Shown: positions 50,138 to 61,961 of the stretch, in pieces | Position numbering within the stretch: position 1 is the stretch's first letter | Layout of the letters: every line of letters begins with the position of its first letter | Assembly (NCBI GenBank): GCA_030248295.1 | Contig: JASANH010001575.1 | Location: 124,001-188,000, forward strand | Direction of reading: 5' to 3' | Origin: Mesodorylaimus sp. YZB2_4 | Lineage: Eukaryota > Nematoda > Enoplea > Dorylaimida > Dorylaimidae | DNA length: 64,000 nt | The notes under the pieces: model-generated | What the model saw: the letters and a program-made list of their open reading frames with translations, nothing else | What the model was told of the DNA's origin: nothing | The model's database searches: none | Position numbers and translations under genes: made by a program

Positions 50138-50699
50138 CGTTTGATTCACGAATGAGCATAAAGGCAGACCCGTGGGACTGGGCAAAAAAGTTGTCACGGG
50201 CTCCCCTTTACAAGGTTTTATGAAAAACGTCAGTTTCTGCGTTGAATAACTCCTGATTTGATTTGATCAGAAGAGAGGCCTCGGGTCTGCACGTTCTTTT
50301 TCCTGACAGATTTTTCTGACGAAAGTTTTGACGATTGGTGGGAAGCGAACGTCGGCAAGGCATCGTCGTCGTTGCATTGGTCCACTTTTGGCGACTGCTG
50401 TAGTGGATGACGACTAGGTAATAAAATTCACTGCCTTTCGTTTTTTCATGTTTCAACATTTATTACGCGTCAGGTTATTGAAATGATGGCTCATTTTCAA
50501 GTGATTGGCAAGAAGCTCAATCCTAGCGTGTCGGCGAAGTCAGAAGCCTTCATTCGCAACGTTGTTTTTGTTGAGGTAAAACTGTTTTTCAGGTGCCAAC
50601 TGTGCAAGGCACGGCGCGAAAATGTGTTCGCCTTGGGGCTCGGTTAGCTAAAGGTACAGATGTACTGTATGGTTATTATCCATACTACTTGAGACCAAT

Positions 50700-50971
50700 G
50701 ATCTAAAGCAGCCAAAGTTTCTTTAGCTGGCCAGTCAATAGAGCAAAGCGGACTGAATAATTGGAAGTGTCCTTACTGTCAGCAGCAATGGGAAGAAAAA
50801 GGTTCGAATATGATAGGCTGCGATGGGTGCGATTCTTGGTATCATTGGTAAGATCACCTAAGCTATTGCTGAGGTTATTTTTCAATCAAGATTTTTAGGT
50901 CGTGCGTTGGGCTGAAAAGAAAACCTCGCCTAAATAAGTGGTATTGCCCAAATTGTGCCACTAAAGAATGA
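50700..50971 (+). CDS. PHD finger, TAF3-like (3' exons)
   Basis: Exons about 50700-50847 and 50899-50971 join within a Trp codon (donor TG|GTAAG, acceptor TTTTTAG). They encode WKCPYCQQQWEEKGSNMIGC, DGCDSWYHW, then SCVGLKRKPRLNKWYCPNCA and the stop. This is a complete Cys4-His-Cys3 PHD finger; MIGCDxCDxWYHWxCVG is the form seen in TAF3, whose finger reads trimethylated H3K4. The aromatic-cage Trp (in DSWYHW) is present. Upstream exons are unclear: 50480-50700 shows open stretches without a recognisable domain. It may be the end of the integrase-like gene, since some integrase-bearing DNA transposons carry PHD fingers, or a separate host gene. Confidence 0.65.
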
Positions 50972-51368
50972 GGCTTAGATTTTATGAGCTTACTGTATTA
51001 TCGCTACTGTACAGGTTTTTTTACGGCTATGATACTTTTGTGGTTTGTATTGCTTTATGTTGGGTCTGCCATGTATCCATAAAATCGTATTTAAAGTATT
51101 AAAATCCACAAAACTTGTTGAAAACAGATTTCGCTCACTGTTCGCGTTACAGAAGCCTTAGTTTTTGGCAGTTTTTAAAAAGTGCAACACTGCCAAAAAA
51201 GATCTCGGGATGCAGTAAGCAGTCGTAGGAAGCTGAGAGTGCATGCGTGCGCAGGCGGTGTGGTCCGGACATGCTCGCGCGTCGGGGGGACACAATGGGG
51301 TGAGCCTACGTGTCCACTGGACACCTCTACGCGCCGGACACGTAGACGCGTGCCACCAACAGTCCCGT

Positions 51369-52790
51369 ACGCATTTTTATGAACCCTCGGACTTTCGCTC
51401 GCTAGCAGACAACATTTTTTGCAACGTGACAGTATGCAAATATGCAATACTCACTGCTTCTCTGCTTCTCACTCTCACTGCTTCTACCTGCTGGAGAAGC
51501 AACTACGATTCTTCCTCTGTCTATGCAAAGACTGTCTATTTGGAATGAAGGAAATTTTGAAACGACTGTGCTGCGCGAAAAAATGTGTGGAACAGATTCA
51601 TCTGCATTCTCGGTCAGACACACATTTTCCTAGGCCGATCTTGATCCCGATCGGATCAGATAACCGATCCACATATCGTTTTGGCTAATGGGAGTTTGTT
51701 GGGTCGGATCAGAAAAGTTTCGAATCGGATTCTATCATGTAAAATATCCGAATCCGATTTTTGGATCAGGTCAGACTGGATATCTCACAGCCGATCCGGC
51801 CCAGCCGTGAGATGATGCGAGCAATGCTTTCTCAGAGTGAATATTTTCTACGTGGTTGGGAGGTGGGAGTCAAAAAGACGCCTTTTTCGGTGGACTCATC
51901 CTATGCCTCTTATAGCAAAACTAATAAGGGAACATCGCCAATCGTTAAGTCGAACTTTGGAAAACGAAAAATTCTAATATGTTCCTAGGTGCAAAAGAAA
52001 GCTCTCCGCAAAATATAAGAGGCGTCTGGCCAACTAGTCAGCAAAGGGTCAGCGTCTAAAGTTCTAAAGTTTTGTGTGGTAAGGAAGCTGAGCGTTGAGG
52101 AAAGCATGCGCAGTTCTTTCAAACTCGGTTTGTGGGATTAGAGTTTCGAATTTAAGCTTCCAACACTCTTCTTCGGGGTTTTTCCTGAAAAAACCCAAAA
52201 AAAATCCAGTGGAATCGAAAAGTTACTGCACTCTAAGCGCTGACCACTGCCGCACCTATAGGAACATATTACAATTTTTCCTTTTCTAAAGTTCGACTTA
52301 ACAATTGGCGATGTTTCCTAGTTATTTTTGCTGTGATTGTAAGATTTGATCCTATGGCTTCGCCATCAAAATAGCCAAAACCTGATCACGTTCCCGCAAA
52401 GAGAGTGGTGGAGCTCGAATCAGGGACTACCAACCGACCACTGGGAAATTCTAGCCAGCGGATCCTTGTTTATTCTATGCGTTGGGAAAAAAGTCTCTGG
52501 TGCTACATCATCAAAGTGTGTTCCGACTAAGCTCTGTGGAAGAGAGAACCACGTAAGTTGAATTCGGCAGGAATTTCCTCATCCTGATACAAGTCCCACG
52601 AAAACTAAATAAAGTTTCACCATGTTTTTTGTTGGATAGTGAGGTCATTTGCGATGCCCACGCCACGCGCCCGCTTGTCCAGTAGTGTCCAGTGTCCACC
52701 TTTGCATCGAAGCATAAGCGCGCCTAGACGTCAACAATGTCTGATAGCGAGCGAAAGTCCGAGGGTTCACAAAAATGCGTCCCGTACTAC
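51369..52790. mobile_element. Foldback element with inverted ends
   Basis: 'cgcatttttatgaaccctcg' at 51369-51388, then 'gactttcgctcgct', is repeated in reverse complement at about 52744-52779 with only one or two differences. The outer flanks share short GC-rich inverted pieces (gtgtccactgg; cgcgtgcc). Between them are another MITE and unrelated sequence, so this is probably a composite foldback. No transposase seen. Confidence 0.5.
51914..52332. mobile_element. MITE with ~75-bp terminal inverted repeats
   Basis: Left: agcaaaactaataagggaac, then 'atcgccaat', 'gttaagtcgaactttggaaa', ending 'aatatgttccta'; the reverse complement of 52260-52332 gives the same series with a few changes. Spacer about 260 bases, no ORF. 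Confidence 0.6.
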
Positions 52791-53442
52791 CATAAGAGGA
52801 CACCGGTTTCAGCAGAGACCCCTAGAGAGTATGCTAATCCAAGTCCCACCACGGGTCTGCCAAATGGGTTGGACAAATAGAAGGTTAGCCTCACGAATTT
52901 AGACCAAAGCAAGCTTGCTCATCGTCAGTCCAAACTTGATCGAGTGAATTTCGAACATACACTATGAGGACAATTGGCGATCATTCATCAAAGTTCGGGA
53001 CCAGGCTTCGTACGTCTCGCCTGTAATCTTGATATATTCCATCATCCAGTCGGCGTTGCGCACTTATGCAAGGTGGCGCCAATTCAAAATTCATCACAAA
53101 AGGCCCTCACAAAAGGCGGGAAATTTGAAAATTAGTGAGACAGGCTGGATCAGACTGTTGATGAGCTGCTAATCTGGAATGTTCGCACCCAACTCGTCTC
53201 ATTATTTTCGTTAAATTTTTTTCTTATCTACTGGAGGGGGAACTTCGTCAGGTGTCTACTCTTTTTAGCCAGAACCCGAAGCCATTCTTGACCTTCTGTG
53301 CGTGATCATGTTTGCCAGCAATGCAAACGTGTCACATTCTCAGCCAGCCACGTCTGCACCCAAGCCAAATGTGCATTGGAAGTGGGCTCTGTGCGGGTGT
53401 TACCTTGTATAGTATCATTCGACTACGAGAACTCGGATCGCT

Positions 53443-54537
53443 ATGTGGCCCCTGGAATCCCTGTTCTTCACCCTCCTGATCAATACCCACGGCCAACTCA
53501 TCAATGGCGAATCGTTGAACGTCGATTTGTACATCGGAAATTACAACACTCAAACAAACGACAACAACGATATCGTGGCCATCAGGAAAGTTTTTCTCGA
53601 AGGTCTTCCCAGATTGTTCAAAATAGGCGAAGAAAGCACTCGTATTTCTTTCGGGTATCAAATTCAATTAAACGGTAGGGATAGCTATAAGTATGTGTTG
53701 GAAAACCCAACTGGAAGCATGTCGGCTGTTGAGAAGATCTTAAAAGACAATTTTACGCTTCATCCAGACAATAGTTTCACAATAGATTCAATGTATTCTT
53801 AATTCTTCGAAGGAAAACCATCGAGGCCGAGAATTTTTCTTCTTCTTTCTACGAAAGAACCATTTGATCTTTCAGAATATCCAATTGCTAAAAGCAGGGT
53901 GCAAGAACTGCTTGATGCTGGCTTTCTGATTTTCTGCATATACCCAGGCGGGAAGCTGGAAGATGTTCCGCCAGGTTTCGTTGGTGGAAACAAAGACCAC
54001 TTGTTCCCCTTGCCCGTAGATTTTCCGAGCAGTTTCACCATCGTTTTTCTGAAATCAGTGAAAGAAAAATGGGAGCGTGAGTTGTGCAATTTCGAAGAAG
54101 CCTGTTTCTACAAGAGCAATGATCAAAGCGAATGCAGCAATGATCTGTTTTCGACAGCTCCGCCAAACATCTCAGATTTGGCTGGGGACTGCACGAAAGT
54201 GGGGCCCAGTCATACAATTAATAGACACCCGTGCAATGCAGCCGAGTGCGAGACAATGTGCAACAACATGTGGCCATGGTCAGGACCAACCCCCGACTGC
54301 AGCTCCATTTGTGGGCCAACTGAAGTGACTCGAAACGGCCCTGTTCCCTTGAAGAATCTCGAGTTTTGTTCTCTTTATTACAAATGTCCCGGGTGCAACA
54401 CCACCACCACCACGACAACGACCATGGCAACAACCAGTCATGAATCTGGACGTGGATCTGGTGTGATCATTCCTCCACAAAGTTTATACTTTTGGGGGCT
54501 ACTAGCATCAGGTATTTTCTGCCTTCACTTGATTTAA
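53443..54537 (+). pseudogene. vWA-like, probably GPI-anchored surface protein; one in-frame stop
   Basis: One frame of 365 codons from ATG 53443 to the TGA at 54535, broken only by TAA at 53800. It starts with a signal peptide (WPLESLFFTLLINTHGQ). The next 190 residues follow a von Willebrand A layout: LNVDLYIGNYN in strand 1, FLEGLPRLFKIGEESTRISF (helix 1 and strand), PRIFLLLSTKEP (central strand, just after the stop), and VQELLDAGFLIFCIYPGG (late helix and strand). The MIDAS motif DxSxS is replaced, so no metal binding is expected. A Cys-rich region follows (C at CNFEEACFYK ... CETMCNN ... CSSICG), then a Thr run and a hydrophobic C terminus (SLYFWGLLASGIFCLHLI), as in GPI signals. The stop splits the domain centrally, and coding likeness continues on both sides, so it is a young pseudogene, a readthrough case or a sequence error. 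Confidence 0.65.
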
Positions 54538-54540
54538 CTG

Positions 54541-57106
54541 ATCCGCAACAAAATTATTTTTCTCTCAGAAAAACAAAAAAAAACTAAAAAAACGAATCTT
54601 CACGATTTTCAAATTCGCCTGTAAGACTGATCTTGTTTTTGTGGGGCTGTCAGGACACTGGGTAATAAGTTATAAGACTTGGAAAAAACTTAAAAGTTTT
54701 AATCAGGTATTTTTAAAAAATCATTTGAGCAGAGTTAATTTTTAAGCCATTTTTCGTTTTGTTTTTTGGTTTATATGATAAAAAAAGTGATTTTTATACA
54801 GGAATTTGACATGGCGGCCGCTTGTTTTTCAATAAACTGAATCGGGATATTGTAGACTATTGTTACATGATATGGGAAAATACAGATGAGTTTTTCAAAA
54901 TTCTGTGGGCCTTAGCCCATTTTTGTCTCTAGCCAGCCAGCAGTCAAACCTTGATGCGGTTGGGTAAACCTGAAAGGCGCTCCCGCTCCCAAGTACTGAG
55001 TGCCGCTCCCTATATGTTCGTGTTTCACATCCCGCTCCTTTGCACACTTCCACGATGAGGGGAAACTGATGATGGACGTTTTTGTTGAATATCTCATGAA
55101 CGGTTATAGCTAGGCTCCTTTTAAAAAGAGATTTGGATTTCTTGAAAATGTAGCAGTCATTTCTGTATTTTTAAAATTGTTCTAGGCCAAAAAGTTAGCA
55201 AGTTATGATTTTTTTACCAAAAGTGATTACTTTTTACCTCCAAAGTGCTATATTTCCATATATAGGCATTTTAAAATTTTGCTTCCGCTGAGTAAATCAG
55301 TTTTGAGAGTACTTTTGATTGATAAAAAAGGGGTGTCAAAAAAGTCGACTGGCAGCCCCGGGTCGAGTATCTCAGGAGACAGCGGTCCAAAATTTTGGAT
55401 ACGCCTTATAAAACGTGGGTGCTAAATCTGAATATCATACTCTTTTTTCAATATTCTGACATCGATTCTAGAGTGCACTCCGTCTTTAAGGTTCAATAGG
55501 CGATCAAAAGACGCCAGGTTGCTGGTGGTTTCATAAGGCAAATGCAGAAAAGGCTTTCAACTTTGACCTTAAAATTATTCGAATCTTCACTGAGAAAGTA
55601 ATTAAGCAGCACTAGCCTGCGGTGCAGCTGCTGTAGGTACCTGGCGGAGACGGGTCAGGACAGGCCTGAGGGGAGAGGGAAATGTTTCGATTTGCTCGGA
55701 ATTATAAATTATGTTGAGCGAAGAGGAGAAACGGCGTTTGTGTGCTGTTATCACGAGTTGCACGTGGCTCCCGCCCATCTACCATGAAGCATGGTAGCCA
55801 GCGGCTCCATCCCCACTGAAGGAGGATGGGCTGTGAGCCATTGTCTAATACAACTAGGTCTGAATTACTGCACAGGGTGACAGGTGGAGCTAAGGTATCA
55901 CTACACTCTACCCAAATGCCCAGGGCAACCAACCAGTCTTCCGACCTCGTCCATGGCTGAAACATCACGCTGACGGGTGGTGTCTCCATTCGCTAGCTTC
56001 GTGCACAAGATCGACTGCCTTCTACACTTGCACGTTAGGCTGAGGGTGACTCACCCAGTACTTTCGAGGTGATCCGAGTGGTGGAGTGACCAAAGCCAAA
56101 CCAGCATGAACAGGGTTCACAGCCCCCCTCATCGTCCGAGGGAGTCGGTGGCCCGTACAGGATGCCCTCGTGTGGTGGTGCTCTTAGTGGAGGCATGCAA
56201 ATGTCTTCGTGGAGATGGCATCGTCCATCGGCCAGCATCGACCGATCCACCGATCCGATCTGACTGTGACTGTGACTGACAAATCAGCATTTAATCCAGA
56301 ATTAGGCGGTGGTTAATTCTCCCATGTCCTTCGGAGTGGTCTGATAGAAAAAGATAGGCGATGAAACAAAGCAGGTTGGTCACATCATCCCAACGAATCT
56401 TTAATTTTTTGAAGTGGATCGGTCGGATCGGATCGGATCAGGATCCAGGCCTGGGGTCGGGTCGGTCGATCCTGGTCCATCGCCCTGGCCATGTCCACTT
56501 TTTTCACCTGTTCAATGGACAGTGTTTAATGGGCACATAATCGACTATGGGTGGATTACAAAAGCCGAGTCTCCCTGTTTGTTTTCATGAAAATAGTAGC
56601 TTAGAGTCAGTACATTATAAAACAACCCCAACTTCCGCACTGCGGACCACAGTTTTTGTGCACATGGCCGATAACTGCGCCCGATTTCGGCAATTTTCAA
56701 ATGATCTGCACAAATAATGCTGAGATGTTCGATCATGATTAGCTGAAACTTCCTGATGAGTCCCAGTTATTGTGCGAAAATTCGAGCTGTTTCATGATTC
56801 ACTGACCTTTGGCTATTATTTCAGTGACAAAACAGGAACATCTGGCTCTTTTAGTTTACCCATAATCAATTATGTGCCTGATCACAGACGGTTTTTAGAA
56901 TACTTCCTGAACAATTATAGCTAGGCTAATTTTACCACGAAAAACAAGTCAATCTTCCCCACAGGCCAAACAAGCAATGCAGACATCGTGACTAGTATCG
57001 ACATACAAAACGAAAACGTACTCGGATGAGTCTTCAGTAAAAAAGAACACGAAATACAAAATCACATCACTTTTTCTTGACTTGCACCTTCGAGCCCGCT
57101 TCGAGA
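54541..57106. other. AT-rich intergenic stretch with repeats
   Basis: AT-rich until about 55600. A phrase 'tatagctaggct' recurs at 55105 and 56918 with similar surroundings, a diverged repeat. GATCGG-type simple sequence lies at 56405-56480 and is shared with 51640-51790. No gene seen. Confidence 0.4.
55951..56015 (+). repeat. Structured repeat, 3' module copy G
   Basis: ccatggctgaaacatcacgc then 'tgacgggtggtgtc', with GAAAC, a short helix and GTC as in copies A-F, 46 kb away from them. Confidence 0.45.
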
Positions 57107-60100
57107 TTACTTCTTCTTGACGGTCTTCTTGAGCGCCTTCGGAGTGACTGGCTTGGCCACCACCGACTTGGCACTGGCCTTGACCACACTCGTTTCTCCT
57201 CCACCTTTCGGTACGCTCTCCTTGGCAGGGGATGGACTCCTCAAAATTGGTGGGGTGACATATCCCGCCCCAGTCTCGCTTTTTTGGAACTTCTCCAATG
57301 CGCCTTCCTTGAAGTAGAGATCAGGATTGATGCTGCTAGCCGACACGTTGCTCTTGTTTCCCACAGCCGACTTTGCACTCGGGCTCACCATCGAGCTGGT
57401 GGCCAACTTCGCTTTTTCACTTTCCTTGGTCGGCGTCGCCAACTTCGGCTCAGCGCTGTCCTTGGTCGGCGTGGCAGGCTTGGTACTCGGGCCGACCGAC
57501 TTTTCTTTCGAGGTCTTGCGCCTTGAAGGACTGGCTTCGCGTCCAGATGCGAATCCGACCATCTCGTAGCCATCAGCGTTTTGTGGGAAAGCTTTTTCAT
57601 TTGTTTCAACTGGGGTTACGCACACTGGCGTTTTTACACTTTCTAGTTTGAGCATTTCGTAGGTCATTTTGTCTACGTAAACAAGAGAAATGTGAGATTG
57701 CGGCAGGCAAGTCGGTCAGTGGACTCACCCTTCGTGTACTTCATCAGATACACGCACACCTCGCCGATTGTGATGATGTGATTGGCCCACAACTCGGTAC
57801 CTAACACTGTCAAGGCGTAAGCGCGGTGGTCTTGTATGAAGTAGACGCTGCCAAATACGCTCATGAAGCCGCAGTACAGGCACAATTGCCGATTCAGGTA
57901 CATGGCCTCGAACGAAACTGAACGCTGCAACCCAGCCGAGCAGTGGACGGCGACCCCCGAGCGTCCTTCTTTGGCAAACTGGACCTGCAAAGATTCGACA
58001 TGCATGACCAACCCGGCGACGTGCTCGGGTCGCTCTGGTCGGCTGTGATCGAGCCATTTTTCGAAGTGCAGCAAGACGGCCTGAAACAGGTGCTAAGAAT
58101 CGTCACGAAAGACACCGAAAAAAATTACCTTCACGGTCTTCAACGTTTCGGTTCCTTTCTTGAACCTGATGACAATTTCGAGTTCCTTAGCTCCGTAAAA
58201 CGTATGCTGCACACCCGTCGTTTGCACTTCAGCCACCTGCCCATCGGGTCCGTCATTGTTAATCACCTGGTTCACTTCATTCTCGAAGTATTTAGTTATT
58301 AAAGCAATTTTGCCTTCCTTCAGTTCGCCAAGTACGACAAAGACTGCGGTCTGAAACGAACAAGATACAGTGTCACAGTCCCCCTTTCCCCCTGATCATT
58401 GACGTACCTGCAGCAGATCGCACACTTTCAGGAACATCCAGATCTGTTTGCCGAGCGGAGCTGCCGCAACAACCACTTCATGACCCACTAAGTCTGGCAC
58501 CTTGCTGGCGTGCAAACCTTCCCCTGTGTCACCTGGCAGTTTGGGCTGATTGTCTTTAAAGACTTTGTTCCTTGATTCATCCGTATAGCGGCATTTTGTG
58601 AGCTCCAGGACGTTTCCCTTTTCATTTTCCTTCTCGATGTGCTTTTCAGACCTTTGAGTCATCTTGTCCTTTAGTTTCTCCTTTTCGTCATGCGTCATCT
58701 TCTTGAATTTTTCAACTTCATTTTTAAGTTCTTCGACCGTTTCCACGATGCCGCCTTCCTTCGCCGTTTCTATCAGCTTTTTATTCTTAGTTTTGCCCTC
58801 GTATGGCGTGTCTAAAAAATAAAGGGATGATGCGTAGGAAAAGCGTTTAGCACAGACCATTTACAAGCCATCCTTTTGCTGCGCCTTTTGTAAAGGAAAA
58901 CGCCACCGACGACGACGATTACAATAAGCAGGATGATTAATAGTGCCACAATGCCGTAAATCAAGTAAAGCCACCCTAGAGCGTAGAAAACAATGATTCT
59001 CATCCCCAATAAGGAAAAGGTCAACTTACACGGAGTCTCGATATCGTCCGGGTGCTTTGTAACGTCACCTTTCGATTCGTCTGATTCTGGCGTTTCTTTC
59101 GGACTGGAAGACGATGATTCTAGAAAAGAGGTGTGAGACTTGAGGATTTGTTGAATGAATGCACAGACATACCTTCTGGAGGTGGTTGGTCCTTTTCGAT
59201 TTTCACCTTTTCGTCCTTCAATGGCTCCTCGAGTGTTTCGGACTGGGCCGGACCTTCGGAGAAGATATGACGCTGGGATCCACCGACTATGCGCTCGCCA
59301 TCCTTATTAGTGTGGAGAGTGCCGCCCTGAGAGAAAATGCAATTGTGTCAAGGGAAACGAAAAACAAATGTGACTTACAGTAGTTTTCTTCGTGTATGAG
59401 TTCTTTTTCTTTTCTTCTCCCTCTGGGTCCTTCTTCTTTCCTTCTCCCTCTGGGCTCTTCTTCTTTTCTTCTACCTCTGGGTTCTTCTCTCCTTCTTCTT
59501 CCTCTGCGTCCTTGAAGCCGAGATAGACTAAGAAATCAGACGCATCGTTGACGAAACATTGTACGCTATAAGCCATCTTGTCGTAAAGTTTCTGAAATTC
59601 AGATCTTTCTTGCTGCTTTTCGGAGCCACCCTTTCGCTTTTTATTTTGCTTTGCACCATTCTTGTCATTTTTAGAACTGCCTGATCCATTGCCTTTGCTG
59701 GATCCGGTCCCTCCTTTCTTGCCGCTGGCCATTCCACTTTCTTTTCCGTTGCTGTTTGCCATCCCACTTCCTTCTCCTTTGCCGCTGTCTGTTCCGCTGC
59801 CTTGTCCGTTCCTGCTGGCACTTCCACCACCTTTGGCGTTGCCACTGGCACTTCCGCTTCGTTCTTCATTGCCGCTGGCCGTTTCGCTCCCTTGTTCGTT
59901 GCCGCTGGCCGTTTCGCTCCCTTGTTCGTTGCCGCTGGCAGCTCCGCTCCCTTCCCCCTCGCCGCTGGCACTTCCACTTCCTTGTCCGGTTCTGTTGGCA
60001 CTTCCGCTCTCTTGCCCGTTGGTGCTGGCATTTCCACTGCCTCGCCCATTGGCGGTCGCAGTTCCACCCATGCCGCTGGCCGTTCCGCTCTCTTGTCCGA

Positions 60101-61961
60101 TGTTGCTGGCAGATCCATCATTATTACCTCCCGCAAGTTTTTCTTCGCGTCCTTGATCCGTTGTTTCCGTTGTCTCCTTGTTCACACCTTCAGTCTTCTT
60201 GGTATCGTTCTCCGTCCTGTCCGACTCCTCTTTCTTCTGGGACCCGTGGCTGTGGCCCTTGTCCGATCCATTGATCTTTGGGTTCTCCTTGCCCTTCTCA
60301 TTGTCCATCCCTCCAGTCTTCGAAGTTTCGCTGCCTTTGTCCTTCTTCCCGGCCGATCCTTCTTTTTTGGGGGGCTCGTGGTCCTTATTTTTCTCTGATC
60401 CATCAGTTTCAGGGTAGCCATAGATCTTGTAACCATTGTGGAACTCTTTGCCAAGATTTCCTAGAAGCAGGTATTGTTTCCAAGACTTCCGAATGTGATC
60501 CGTCTGATTGCTTTCTTGATAGACAGCCTTGTCCATGGTGTATCCGTAGTATTTGTCTTTCTCATCACGCTGCTGTCCATCTCCGTCCTCGACCTCGACC
60601 TTGATCTGTTTGCATTTGACTTCCTCGACTATGAAACATGATATGTAACATTGAATTGAAAAAGGTGAAGTGCGACTTACCTGGGAGGGTGAACACAAAA
60701 TAGTTCAAAAAATGCGCAATCGAAACCATGGTCCTATTCAGTCGGCACCAGTAGGCCAGCTGGTCCGTGGCGGCAAACACTTCTTGAGGGAGAGGGAATG
60801 TTTTAGAGAAATCACATTTATCAGCCGTGTGGTTGATTGAAATGGCGCTACCGTTCGATCGCACCATGAAACACTCGACGCTAGCATCTTTCATGGTCGG
60901 GCACATGAGCGTGATTTGATTATTGGCCATAGTGATCTTCGTGTAGTTGCCGTATGGGAGCTGGATATTATTGTACACAATGCTGTCGAATAAAGTGGCT
61001 AAAAGTGAAAATTAGGGCAATTGCGAAAAACCACAACAAAATTAACGGGTGAAAAATATTACTTTGTCCGCCGCAGGGTTTCTTTTGGCGTATGAATATT
61101 TTCCATTGCTCTTGCCTCGCGATTGAGAGGCAGCGCGAAGGAGAGCTAACACCGTTTCCGCACATTTGTAACTCACTAGCATCGGACGCGATGTGCTGTT
61201 TTTTGCATGTCTCTTCGCTGGGGATTCCGCATCTCTTGCCGTCTTTGTCGACCATGAACAGTTGACCGACGGGACAGTCGGTCACATTGGCCTTGAGTCG
61301 TTCATCCAAATCACCTAGGAAAGCCGAACAACTGCCTGTTTCCCATTAGCCACGCTCTCACTCCAGTCCCAGGGTCGACCGCACCGACTTTTTTTGCTGT
61401 ACCCGTACCGTCGTGCGGCTGTACTAGCCTACTTTTAGCGCCGTACCCGTACCTACTGTATCATCCTTGGCGCAGCGGTATGGTCGACCCTGGCTCCAGC
61501 CTTCCCTGCACACCCTTATAATCATCCACAATGTACTCACCAAGACGGTACCCAAATACCGGAACGTTGTTGGATAGAGTGCCATTGTTTTCGACAGAAT
61601 AATTGCCGAACGGAGTGTCTTTGGTGATCTTCAAACGAAGATAGGCACCTATCGCGAAACGGATCTTCGCGCACGGAGCCGACGCAGCGATGGACTTGTT
61701 GGGGAACAGCAAATTCAGCGTGGCATTCAAGACGCAGTCAGCTTGAACTTCGACGACGATGGTGCCGTTCGGGTGGGGCAAACCAGTTTGCACGTTGTTC
61801 TTGTTGTAGTGCTTGGCGATTTTAATTTCTAAAACAAAGTTATGCGCGTTTTTTCGAAAAATGTCGAAAAAATTATACTTACCGGACTCGCCACCCATCG
61901 TGGTCGAGACAATAGCGATCAGTATCGCCGTGGAAATTAGCAGTTTAGACGATTCGATCAT
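57107..61961 (-). CDS. Receptor-type tyrosine phosphatase-like protein, intact paralogue
   Basis: Twelve exons with agreeing phases: 61961-61883, 61828-61541, 61314-61063, 60998-60681, 60628-59379, 59326-59173, 59119-59030, 58975-58865, 58811-58408, 58350-58129, 58080-57729, 57672-57107; 1361 aa. Residues 1-26 hold the signal peptide (LLISTAILIAIVSTTMG); 27-122 a beta-rich domain; 123-206 a Cys-rich module (CPVGQLFMVDKDGKRC ... CGNG ... CLSIA); 207-312 a second Cys domain; 313-729 include a Gly/Ser/Asn/Glu repeat stalk; span about 812-840; 900-1173 the phosphatase domain. Its marks are KCRYTDESRNKV (pTyr loop, usually KNRY), GLHAS, AAAPLGKQIW, WLDH with Asp1067 (usually WPDH) and HCSAGLQRS with Cys1103 and Arg1109. 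The C-terminal tail is Lys/Pro/Thr-rich. The Q loop is not conserved, so activity is uncertain. Same gene plan as the two arm copies. Confidence 0.82.
59680..60130 (-). repeat. Coding minisatellite in the receptor stalk
   Basis: About a dozen units of 30-36 bases coding variants of GSxTASGNEQ; the unit SETASGNEQG occurs twice in nearly identical form near 59860-59925. The translated stalk is rich in Ser, Gly, Asn and Glu, suited to O-glycosylation. Neighbouring exon sequence (60180-60430) is Lys/Glu-rich with imperfect repeats. Confidence 0.7.
61370..61492. mobile_element. CAGGG-ended MITE in intron 2 of the intact receptor
   Basis: Ends cagggtcgaccgcaccgac and ggtatggtcgaccctg; CTCCAG lies outside both ends (61361-61366 and 61494-61499). 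123 bp, shorter than the arm copies and different inside, so a separate insertion of the same family into the corresponding intron. Confidence 0.6.

Noticed and set aside
53788-53873. Intron removing the stop in the vWA-like gene
   Set aside because: gtattc...ctttcag would be a possible 86-base intron, but joining it leads to a stop within six codons, and it would delete a stretch that looks like a core strand of the domain.
59662-60398. Long plus-strand ORFs rich in Leu/Pro or Cys/Arg
   Set aside because: They are antisense to the low-complexity repeat stalk of the receptor gene; any frame of such a repeat stays open.
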